NCBI GenBank assembly: GCA_017794825.1
Contig: CP051237.1
Location: forward strand, 124,001 to 188,000
DNA from: Pararhizobium sp.
GTDB taxonomy: Bacteria; Pseudomonadota; Alphaproteobacteria; Rhizobiales; Rhizobiaceae
Length of the DNA stretch: 64,000 nucleotides
Direction of reading: 5' to 3'
The translations under genes and the position numbers were made by a program. Every line of letters starts with the position of its first letter. Positions within the stretch are counted from its first letter, which is position 1. Of the stretch, positions 57,536-64,000 are shown one piece after another. The notes under the pieces were generated by a model. The model saw only the letters and a list, made by a program, of their open reading frames with translations. It was not told where the DNA came from and ran no database searches.

Positions 57536-57997
57536 ATGATAGCGACGGTCCTGGTCCAATCTGAAGATTTCGATATCGCTGCGGAAATCCAGAAGCTGAC
57601 AGCAGGAGACCGGGATGTCGGCGCAGTTGTGACCTTCACCGGCGTATGCCGCGACGAGGCCGGCAAGTTGAGCGCGCTCGAACTCGAACATTATCCGGGC
57701 ATGGCCGAGCAGGAAATCGAACGCATTGCGAAACAGGCCGGCAAACGGTGGCCGTTGACGGGCCTCATCGCGATCCATCGCTTTGGCCGAATCCGACCGG
57801 GAGAGAACATTGTCCTGGTGGTCGCGGCCTCCAAACATCGTCATGCCGCGTTCGAGGCGGCCAGCTTCATGATGGATTTCATGAAAAGCCGCGCGCCTTT
57901 CTGGAAGAAAGAGATATTCCTCGACGGAACAGAAGGCGGATGGGTGGACGCGCGCACCAAGGACGACGACGCGCTGGATCGCTGGTCGGAGGAATGA
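57536..57997 (+). CDS. moaE: Molybdopterin synthase catalytic subunit MoaE
   Basis: A 153-residue subunit that converts cyclic pyranopterin monophosphate to molybdopterin with MoaD. Conserved stretches are VGAVVTFTGVCRDEAG, LELEHYPGMAEQEIERI, IAIHRFGRIRPGENIVLV, and AASFMMDFMKSRAPFWKKE with the active-site Lys pair. The ATG at 57536 is preferred, but a GTG at 57521 that overlaps the moaD stop is also possible. Its stop overlaps the start of the SDR-DoxX gene (ATGA). Confidence 0.95.
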   Translation: MIATVLVQSEDFDIAAEIQKLTAGDRDVGAVVTFTGVCRDEAGKLSALELEHYPGMAEQEIERIAKQAGKRWPLTGLIAIHRFGRIRPGENIVLVVAASKHRHAAFEAASFMMDFMKSRAPFWKKEIFLDGTEGGWVDARTKDDDALDRWSEE

Positions 57998-59292
57998 GCC
58001 GAGTTGCGGTTGTTCTCGGCGCCTACGGGCTGGTCGGTTCGGCCTGCGTCCGCGTTTTAAAACAGTCCGGTTTTGAGGTCGTCGGCGTCGGACGTTCACG
58101 CCGGTTGTGCACGCGAAGCAGTCTCGATATCACTTGGAGAGTCCTGGATGTCACAACCGCGACCCACGAACATTGGACCGATCTGACAGCCTCTGCGGAT
58201 GTTGTCGTCAATGCAACCGGAGCGCTGCAAGACGGTCCGGCGGACGATCTCGAGGCAATACATGTCGATACCGTCCGGGCTGCAGCGCACGCCGCTGAAG
58301 TCGCAGGCGCGCGGTTCATCCAGATCTCGGCTGCGGGAGCGGACGCGAAAGCATCGACCGCATTTTTTCGTACGAAAGCCCGCGGCGAAGCGATCATCAA
58401 ACAAATGGACGCCGACTGGATAATATTGAGGCCGGCGCTGGTGATAGGAACCGCGGCCTATGGCGGAACCGCCCTGCTGCGCGCCTCAGCCGCCTTCCCC
58501 CTTGTCGGCATAAAGGTCTATCCGGAAGCACAGGTCCAAACGGTGTCGCTCGATGACGTTGCCGAGGCCGTGCGCAGGGCAGCGCTCCGCGAAATACCTT
58601 CCGGAACCGTGGCCGATCTGTGCGAAGCCGATGCCCACGACTTCTTCGAGATCGTAACCAGTGTGCGTCAATGGCTTGGATTTCCGCGCTGGTCGTTTTC
58701 ATTCCGGCTACCAGGCCTACTGGCGAGCATGCTCGGCTGCCTTGCCGATATCGCTGGCGCGCTTGGCTGGCGATCGCCTCTGCGCACGACGGCGCTCAAG
58801 GCGCTTCGAGAAGGCATAACCGGAAATTCCGAGAGCTGGATCGCGTCCGGCGGACGTCCGTGCCGCGATTTGTCTGAAACACTGGCGTCCATGCCGGCCT
58901 CCATGCAGGAGCGCTGGTTCGCGAAGCTCTACCTTTTGCTGCCGGTCATCGTGCTCGGCCTTTCTCTTTTCTGGATCGTCTCAGGCGTCATAGGTTTTGC
59001 TTTTCTTGAAAAAGCCGCTTCCGTTCTGACAACACGCGGCCTCTCGTCGTCACTGTCGCAGATCGCCGTGGCCGCCGGCTCACTGGTGGATATTGGTCTC
59101 GGCCTCATGATCCTGTTTCGCCGGCGGGCACAGCAGGCCTGTTTTGGCATGGCCGCGGTGTCCCTCGCCTACCTCGTCGGCGGAACTCTGCTATCCGCTG
59201 AATTGTGGCTGGATCCGCTCGGCCCTTTCGTCAAAGTCGTCCCGGCCCTTCTCCTTGCGCTTTGCACCGCCGCAATTCTGGAGGAACGATAG
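57994..59292 (+). CDS. NAD(P)-binding SDR/epimerase-like protein fused to a DoxX-like membrane domain
   Basis: A 432-residue fusion. The N-terminal Rossmann part starts VAVVLGAYGLVGSACVRVL, with a NAD(P)-binding glycine loop, VVVNATGALQDGP, and an atypical SDR core (ILRPALVIGTAAYGGTALLRASAAF). From about residue 305 there are four hydrophobic helices of DoxX type (LPVIVLGLSLFWIVSGVIGFAFL; SLVDIGLGLMILFRRR; LAYLVGGTLLSAELWLDPLGPFVKVVPALLLAL). The substrate is unknown. It overlaps moaE (ATGA) and the next gene (TAGTG), so it belongs to the same operon as the molybdopterin synthase genes. Confidence 0.82.
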   Translation: MSRVAVVLGAYGLVGSACVRVLKQSGFEVVGVGRSRRLCTRSSLDITWRVLDVTTATHEHWTDLTASADVVVNATGALQDGPADDLEAIHVDTVRAAAHAAEVAGARFIQISAAGADAKASTAFFRTKARGEAIIKQMDADWIILRPALVIGTAAYGGTALLRASAAFPLVGIKVYPEAQVQTVSLDDVAEAVRRAALREIPSGTVADLCEADAHDFFEIVTSVRQWLGFPRWSFSFRLPGLLASMLGCLADIAGALGWRSPLRTTALKALREGITGNSESWIASGGRPCRDLSETLASMPASMQERWFAKLYLLLPVIVLGLSLFWIVSGVIGFAFLEKAASVLTTRGLSSSLSQIAVAAGSLVDIGLGLMILFRRRAQQACFGMAAVSLAYLVGGTLLSAELWLDPLGPFVKVVPALLLALCTAAILEER

Positions 59293-59756
59293 TGTATGAG
59301 TTTCTGCTGTTTCTCCACATTATCGGCGCATGCGTCTTGTTGGGCGCCGGCGCCGGCATCGCCTTCTTCATGGTCATGGCCCACAGAACTGGCGATGCAG
59401 GCGTGATTGCGCATGTCGCCGGCTTCGTTGTCGTTGGCGATTCATTGTTCACAGCAACGGCCGTGCTTCTGCAACCCATCACGGGCTGGTTTCTTGCGCG
59501 CGAAACCGGCTGGCCCATTTTTGAAGGGTGGATACTGCTATCGCTGGCGCTTTATGTGCTTACAGGGATGTTCTGGCTACCGGTCGTATGGATACAAATA
59601 CGCCTGAGGAACATTGCGCGACAGGCAATCCGTGACGCTTCACCCCTACCGCCGGAATATCACATGCTGTACCGGATCTGGTTCGCATGCGGCTTTCCGG
59701 CCTTCGCCGCCGTGCTGGCCATCGTCTACCTGATGATCGCCAAACCGGATCTTTGA
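59292..59756 (+). CDS. DUF2269 family membrane protein
   Basis: A 154-residue, four-helix protein. Conserved elements are YEFLLFLHIIGACVLLGAGAGIAFFM (helix one with His), VGDSLFTATAVLLQPITGWFLARETGWP, and the C-terminal FACGFPAFAAVLAIVYLMIAKP. The GTG start shares one base with the previous stop (TAGTG), so it is translationally coupled to the SDR-DoxX gene. Function unknown; the His residues in helix one and the hydrophobic plan suggest haem or small-molecule binding, but this is not shown. It is the last gene before the ndk terminator. Confidence 0.82.
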   Translation: MYEFLLFLHIIGACVLLGAGAGIAFFMVMAHRTGDAGVIAHVAGFVVVGDSLFTATAVLLQPITGWFLARETGWPIFEGWILLSLALYVLTGMFWLPVVWIQIRLRNIARQAIRDASPLPPEYHMLYRIWFACGFPAFAAVLAIVYLMIAKPDL

Positions 59757-59810
59757 TCTCGAGGCCCGTCTCTGCCGCTAAAATCGTGTGCCGACAACGC
59801 CATCTTGACA

Positions 59811-59841
59811 AAGAAAAACCGTCTGACCGGGGTCAGACGGT
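59811..59841 (-). terminator. Rho-independent terminator of ndk
   Basis: ACCGTCTGAC (59818-59827) and GTCAGACGGT (59832-59841) form a perfect 10-bp stem with a 4-base loop. Read on the minus strand, the stem is followed by TTTTTCTT. It lies 29 bp after the ndk stop and is the best intrinsic terminator in the window. It also faces the end of the DUF2269 gene on the other strand. Confidence 0.88.
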
Positions 59842-59869
59842 GAATCATGAATTCATCGCAAGTAGTTGA

Positions 59870-60292
59870 TCAGCCGACGATTTCGGTGCCTGAGAACCAG
59901 TATGCGATTTCTTCGGCAGCGGTTTCCGGCGCATCCGAACCGTGGACCGAGTTTTCGCCGATCGACAAGGCGTAGGTCTTGCGGATCGTGCCTTCGGCGG
60001 CGTCCGCCGGATTGGTCGCGCCCATCACTTCGCGGTTTTTCGCAATCGCGTTTTCACCTTCCAGAACCTGGACGATCGTCGGGCCTGAAGACATGAACTC
60101 GGTCAGTTCGCCAAAGAAAGGCCGCTCCTTGTGCACGGCGTAGAAGCCCTCGGCCTCCCGCAGGCTCATCCAGACGCGCTTGGAGGCTACGACGCGAAGA
60201 CCCGCCTCTTCCAGCAACTTCGTTATCGCTCCTGTGAGATTGCGCTTTGTCGCGTCGGGTTTGATCATCGAAAATGTGCGTTCGATCGCCAT
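59870..60292 (-). CDS. ndk: Nucleoside diphosphate kinase
   Basis: A 140-residue enzyme that moves phosphate between NTPs and NDPs through His117 in [15 protein letters not shown]. It begins [18 protein letters not shown], and [17 protein letters not shown] is the nucleotide-binding region. The ATG at 60292 has AAGGAC upstream; the in-frame extension to 60358 is not conserved. A perfect terminator follows it. The gene upstream on the same strand is a GST 92 bp away. Confidence 0.97.
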   Translation of the reverse strand: MAIERTFSMIKPDATKRNLTGAITKLLEEAGLRVVASKRVWMSLREAEGFYAVHKERPFFGELTEFMSSGPTIVQVLEGENAIAKNREVMGATNPADAAEGTIRKTYALSIGENSVHGSDAPETAAEEIAYWFSGTEIVG

Positions 60293-60384
60293 GTCATGTC
60301 CTTGCAAATGTTGGCTGAGATTTGCGCGCTCTATAGCGGCGCGCCGGCGACAAGACAAGGCCCGGCGCGCTCGCGTGGCCGAAT

Positions 60385-61077
60385 TCAGGCGGCTGCGGGC
60401 ACAGACCGTCCAAGACCATCATAGAGGTCGAGCAGAGACTGGAACCAGCCGTGGACAGGATCGTCCGCCTCGAGCATCTCTACCGGCGAACAAATACGCG
60501 ACCACTGGAAGGCGCCAAAAACGATATAGTCGCAAAAGAGCGGGCTTTCGCCACCGATGAAAGGCTGGCGCTTCAGCATCAACCGCAATGGATCGAGCCG
60601 ACTCTTCAGGCTGTCGAAGCGCTGCTGCGTCGCCTGTCTGCACTCTTCAAGCGACATGCCGAACCGTTCTTCCCGGCTCCGCCTGAAATAGGCCTGGTCT
60701 TCCGGCGAAAGCATCTGGTGAATCTCATGGACGATGTGCCCGATGATCACGGCGTTAATTTGCGTCGCCGTCCATGCCTCCACGAAGCGCGCCATGGACT
60801 TGCCGCCCTCGCCGCCGAACAGCGACGGCCGATCAGGATAAGCCTCGTCGAGATACAAAGCGATATCGAAGGAATCAACGACAATACGTTCCCCGTCGCG
60901 GATAATCGGGACCGTCTTGCCGGCCCCGGTCTCGACCTTGGGAACGCTGGTGAAGGGCACCGGCTCACGGCGATAATCCAACCCTTTGTGGGCCAGAGAC
61001 ATAAGCGTCTTCCAGCAATGCGGGCTGAATGGCCGGGACACGTCGCTGCCAACAAGTTCGTACACTGTAATCGTCAT
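60385..61077 (-). CDS. Glutathione S-transferase-like protein (beta-etherase-like group)
   Basis: A 230-residue GST. The N-terminal domain has [36 protein letters not shown] and [29 protein letters not shown], with Asp-Ser at the glutathione site. The helical C-terminal part ends with [23 protein letters not shown]. The pattern is nearer to the LigE/LigF beta-etherase branch than to classical GSTs; substrate is unknown. A perfect AGGAGG lies five bases before the ATG at 61077. It is divergent from the DinB gene. Confidence 0.87.
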   Translation of the reverse strand: MTITVYELVGSDVSRPFSPHCWKTLMSLAHKGLDYRREPVPFTSVPKVETGAGKTVPIIRDGERIVVDSFDIALYLDEAYPDRPSLFGGEGGKSMARFVEAWTATQINAVIIGHIVHEIHQMLSPEDQAYFRRSREERFGMSLEECRQATQQRFDSLKSRLDPLRLMLKRQPFIGGESPLFCDYIVFGAFQWSRICSPVEMLEADDPVHGWFQSLLDLYDGLGRSVPAAA

Positions 61078-61218
61078 CAGCACCTCCTTTTAGACGGCTC
61101 GCGGCATTCTGCCGTTTTTGGATGTCATTTCAATTCTCATTGCAATGCCGTCTTTGCAGTCATTCACGGTTGCGGTAAGAGTGCGGCCGAACAAGAGACA
61201 GCAACGGGACGCGCGGAC

Positions 61219-61731
61219 ATGAAAGAACATTATGAAATGTTTGCAGCCTACAACAGGTGGGCCAACGACCGCATCTGCGCAGCTATCGACGATGTATCGG
61301 ACGAAGACTATGTCCGGGATTGCGACGCATTCTTCAAGTCCCTGCATGGAACCCTGAATCATCTGATGGTCGCCGACCGGATCTGGATGCAGCGCTTCAC
61401 ACAGGAAGGCGACGCGCCAAAGAGCCTCGACGCCATTCTGTTCAGTGATTTCGGCACGCTGCGGCAAGCGCGCATTCTGGAAGACAGGCGCATCATCTCA
61501 TGGATCGGTTCGCTGGACGAAGAAACGCTTTCAAGCGAATTCACCTACACTCCTGTAACAAACCCCGTGAAGGTGACGCAGCGGCTGGCGCCAACACTTG
61601 CGCATTTCTTCAACCACCAGACCCATCATCGCGGACATTTGCACATGATCCTCTCGGTGCTCGGTCACGAACCGCCGCCGCTTGATCTCATCTACTATCA
61701 ACGGACCGAGGAAGGCGCGCGCTTCAAGTAA
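61219..61731 (+). CDS. DinB family protein
   Basis: A 170-residue four-helix metal-binding protein. Helix one is YEMFAAYNRWANDRI. Histidines of the metal site appear in LNHLMVADRIW and LAHFFNHQTHHRGHLHMIL, at the expected thirds of the chain. DinB/YfiT-type proteins are thiol transferases or have unknown roles (unrelated to DNA polymerase IV). It starts at the ATG at 61219, just after GCGCGGAC. A short hairpin and an AT-rich stretch lie upstream between it and the divergent GST gene. Confidence 0.87.
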   Translation: MKEHYEMFAAYNRWANDRICAAIDDVSDEDYVRDCDAFFKSLHGTLNHLMVADRIWMQRFTQEGDAPKSLDAILFSDFGTLRQARILEDRRIISWIGSLDEETLSSEFTYTPVTNPVKVTQRLAPTLAHFFNHQTHHRGHLHMILSVLGHEPPPLDLIYYQRTEEGARFK

Positions 61732-61769
61732 TCGCGACCCCACCTGACCGCACAAATATTGAAACTGCA

Positions 61770-63653
61770 ATGCTGACAATTACCGATCTGTCTGTACGTA
61801 TAGCTGGCCGACTGCTGATCGACCAAGCTTCAGTTACACTGCCCAGCGGCTCGAAAGCCGGACTCGTGGGCCGCAACGGAACCGGGAAGTCTACCCTTTT
61901 CCGTGTCATATCCGGCGACCTCGCCTCGGAAACTGGCTCTGTTTCCATCCCGAAAAACTGTCGGATTGGCCAGGTCGCCCAGGAGGCGCCGGGAACAGAA
62001 CAACCGCTCATCGAGATCGTGCTGAGCGCTGATACTGAACGACTTGCGCTGATGCACGAGGCGGAAACGGCGACCGATCCGCACCGAATAGCCGAAATCC
62101 ATACTCGGCTGGTCGATATCGACGCCCATTCAGCGGAAGCACGGGCCGCCAGCATTCTCGCCGGCCTGGGTTTCGACGAGGCGGCGCAAAAAAGACCCGC
62201 CTCCAGTTTTTCGGGCGGCTGGCGAATGCGCGTTGCCCTCGCCTCGGTGCTTTTCTCGGAGCCCGACCTCCTTCTGCTCGACGAACCAACCAACTATCTG
62301 GACCTCGAAGGAACCCTATGGCTGGAAGATTATGTACGGCGATATCCGCATACCGTGCTGATCATCAGCCATGATCGGGATCTGCTCAACAAAGCTGTGA
62401 ACTCGATCGTGCATCTGGAGCAGAAGAAGCTCGTCTTTTACCGTGGCCCCTACGACCAGTTCGAGCGTCAGCGCGCCGAAGCCCGTGAATTGCAGACAAA
62501 GATGCGGACGAAGGTCGAGGCCAAGCGCAAGCACATGGAATCCTTCGTGGAGCGTTTCCGCTACAAGGCGTCCAAGGCCAGGCAGGCGCAGTCGCGTCTC
62601 AAGGCGCTTGAACGCATGGGAACGGTCGCCGCCGTCATTGAGGAGCATACTCAGGGGTTCAGCTTTCCCGAGCCAGACAAACAGGCGTCGTCCCCGATCA
62701 TTCTCCTGGAACGGGCGTCGGTCGGCTACGAAACAGGGAAACCGATACTGACTGGCCTCGATCTGCGAATCGACCATGATGACCGCATTGCCCTTCTCGG
62801 CGCCAACGGCAACGGCAAATCGACATTCGCAAAGCTTGTTTCCGGTCGCCTTGACCTCGACACGGGCTCCATGGTGCGCGCGCCTAATCTGAAAGTCGGC
62901 TACTTCGCGCAGCATCAGCTCGACGATCTTGTGCCGTCGGAGAGCGCGGTCGATCATGTGCGCGCCCGGATGCCCGACGCTCCGGAAGCAAAGGTGCGTG
63001 CGAGGGTGTCCCAGATGGGCCTTTCAACAGAGAAGATGGCAACTGCGGCTCGCGACCTGTCCGGAGGCGAAAAGGCGCGTCTGCTGATGGGGCTTGCCAC
63101 CTTCGACCGGCCGAACCTCATCATTCTTGACGAACCGACCAACCATCTCGATATCGACAGCCGCACGGCTCTTGTCGAAGCGTTGAACGACTATGACGGC
63201 GCTGTCATTGTGATTTCGCACGACCGCCACCTCCTCGAAGCAACCGTGGACCGCTTGTGGCTGGTCAATCACGGAACGGTGCGGCCCTATGAAGGCGACC
63301 TCGACGACTACCGCACGCTTATCCTCAAGGGTGAAAAGGCGGATACCTACCCGGAGATTTCCGGCTCGGGATTGTCCAAATCGGATCAACGCAAGGTTGC
63401 GGCGGATCGCCGAAAACAGCTTGCGCCGTTGCGGAGAAAGATCAAGGAAATCGAATCGTTGACCGAAAGACTTGAGATCCAGATTCAGAAGCTCGACGCC
63501 GAGCTTGCCGAACCGACGATCTATGACCGGTCGCCCGGCCTCGCCGCCGACAAGGCGCGAGAGCGCAATCAGGCGCAGCGCAGCCTCGCCAGCGCTGAGG
63601 AGGAATGGCTGGAGCTTTCAGCCGAGTATGACGAGGCGATTGCGGCCGAATGA
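61770..63653 (+). CDS. ABC-F family ATP-binding protein
   Basis: A 627-residue ribosome-associated ATPase without membrane domain. Two ABC cassettes are complete: Walker A in VGRNGTGKSTLF and LGANGNGKSTFA, signatures FSGGWRMRVALA and LSGGEKARLLM, and Walker B DEPTNYLD and DEPTNHLDID. The linker between them has the charged coiled helices typical of EttA/Uup, and a C-terminal coiled coil (RKVAADRRKQLAPLRRKIKEIESLTERLEIQIQKLD) resembles Uup. Members act on stalled ribosomes or confer antibiotic protection. The start is 38 bp after the DinB gene. Confidence 0.92.
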   Translation: MLTITDLSVRIAGRLLIDQASVTLPSGSKAGLVGRNGTGKSTLFRVISGDLASETGSVSIPKNCRIGQVAQEAPGTEQPLIEIVLSADTERLALMHEAETATDPHRIAEIHTRLVDIDAHSAEARAASILAGLGFDEAAQKRPASSFSGGWRMRVALASVLFSEPDLLLLDEPTNYLDLEGTLWLEDYVRRYPHTVLIISHDRDLLNKAVNSIVHLEQKKLVFYRGPYDQFERQRAEARELQTKMRTKVEAKRKHMESFVERFRYKASKARQAQSRLKALERMGTVAAVIEEHTQGFSFPEPDKQASSPIILLERASVGYETGKPILTGLDLRIDHDDRIALLGANGNGKSTFAKLVSGRLDLDTGSMVRAPNLKVGYFAQHQLDDLVPSESAVDHVRARMPDAPEAKVRARVSQMGLSTEKMATAARDLSGGEKARLLMGLATFDRPNLIILDEPTNHLDIDSRTALVEALNDYDGAVIVISHDRHLLEATVDRLWLVNHGTVRPYEGDLDDYRTLILKGEKADTYPEISGSGLSKSDQRKVAADRRKQLAPLRRKIKEIESLTERLEIQIQKLDAELAEPTIYDRSPGLAADKARERNQAQRSLASAEEEWLELSAEYDEAIAAE

Positions 63654-63667
63654 CCGCAATCGCGGCT

Positions 63668-64000
63668 CTATTCGGCCTGCCGCAACAGGCGCTGGTAGAC
63701 AAGGCCGATGCCGACCAGCACGACGCCCAGGCCGATGAATGACAGGGCCCGCAGGAATCCCGTCAGGGCCGCCATATCGAACAGGAACACTTTCGCGATC
63801 ACCGCGACGATGATGATTCCGGAAATGATGCGTAGATAGCGCACGCCCGTGGCGAACCCGGCAAGCAACGTGACGATGCCAATGAGCAGCCAGGCGGCGG
63901 AGTACATATATAACTCGGCGTCGCCAGTCTCTCCCACCGTGAGCCGGCCCGGATGGAAACCGTGTCGGATCGTCAGAGAAATCCACGCGAAGAAAAGCAC
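63668..64000 (-). CDS. DUF2339 membrane protein, C-terminal fragment (runs off right edge)
   Basis: The last 110 residues of a large membrane protein whose start lies beyond base 64000. The stop is at 63668. Four hydrophobic segments are visible, including LYMYSAAWLLIGIVTLLAGFATGVRYLRIISGIIIVAVIAKVFLFDMAALTGFLRALSFIGLGVVLVGIGLVYQRLL, the characteristic C-terminus of DUF2339 proteins. Function unknown. It converges on the ABC-F gene with a 14-bp gap. Confidence 0.78.
   Translation of the reverse strand: MLFFAWISLTIRHGFHPGRLTVGETGDAELYMYSAAWLLIGIVTLLAGFATGVRYLRIISGIIIVAVIAKVFLFDMAALTGFLRALSFIGLGVVLVGIGLVYQRLLRQAE

Overview
The window looks like the chromosome of an alphaproteobacterium of the order Hyphomicrobiales (Rhizobiales). 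The evidence is the gene order: glyA ... nrdR-ribD-ribE-ribH-nusB; ldtR next to a DUF6163 gene and an enoyl-CoA hydratase-type gene; hemB, RDD protein, bpt and parC; aspS, rnd, ppx-ppk, hdaA, AI-2E permease and purM-purN; uvrC-pgsA-moaD-moaE. These are familiar rhizobial-type strings. Base composition is fairly GC-rich, with many ATGA or GTGA start/stop overlaps. The genus cannot be told from the sequence alone. Nearly all of the window is protein-coding. I see no rRNA, tRNA, CRISPR array, insertion sequence or phage gene.

Layout. 1-2938 (minus): the start of an MFS transporter and a covalent-FAD dimethylglycine/sarcosine dehydrogenase-type enzyme. 3057-8260 (plus): a tightly overlapped four-gene unit holding a Cache-domain membrane adenylate cyclase, a SAM methyltransferase, a solute-binding protein fused to an ABC permease, and a second permease. 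No ABC ATPase is encoded beside it. An imperfect 12-bp inverted repeat lies between the dehydrogenase and the cyclase. 8505-14160 (minus): nusB, ribH, ribE, ribD, nrdR, a PAP2 phosphatase and glyA. 14405-21886: an L,D-transpeptidase, a saccharopine dehydrogenase-like enzyme, class II fumarase, the MarR-type regulator LdtR, DUF6163, an enoyl-CoA hydratase/3-hydroxyisobutyryl-CoA hydrolase homologue, and hemB. 22001-30467: RDD and DUF4153 membrane proteins, an SLC13-type transporter, bpt, an agmatinase-family enzyme, and parC.

30526-40783: two paralogous MFS transporters around a secreted Met-rich protein and aspS, then rnd, a SulP permease, a small membrane protein and a dienelactone hydrolase-type protein. 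40787-46959 (minus): a probable polyphosphate and replication-control operon (CDP-alcohol phosphatidyltransferase, AI-2E permease, hdaA, ppk, ppx). 47449-52241: purM-purN, a molybdopterin oxidoreductase and rlmJ. 52333-63653: a small secreted protein, a GST, a Na+/Ca2+-exchanger family protein, uvrC, pgsA, moaD, moaE, an SDR-DoxX fusion, DUF2269, ndk, a second GST, DinB and an ABC-F ATPase. The window ends inside a DUF2339 gene.

Most of this is conserved housekeeping. The least ordinary parts are the cyclase/methyltransferase/ABC-permease unit with its upstream dyad, the PAP2 gene lying between glyA and nrdR, the LYS1-like gene with a TTG start beside the ldt locus, and the chained moaD-moaE-SDR/DoxX-DUF2269 genes. 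All functions are assigned from recognisable motifs and gene order; no database search was run.
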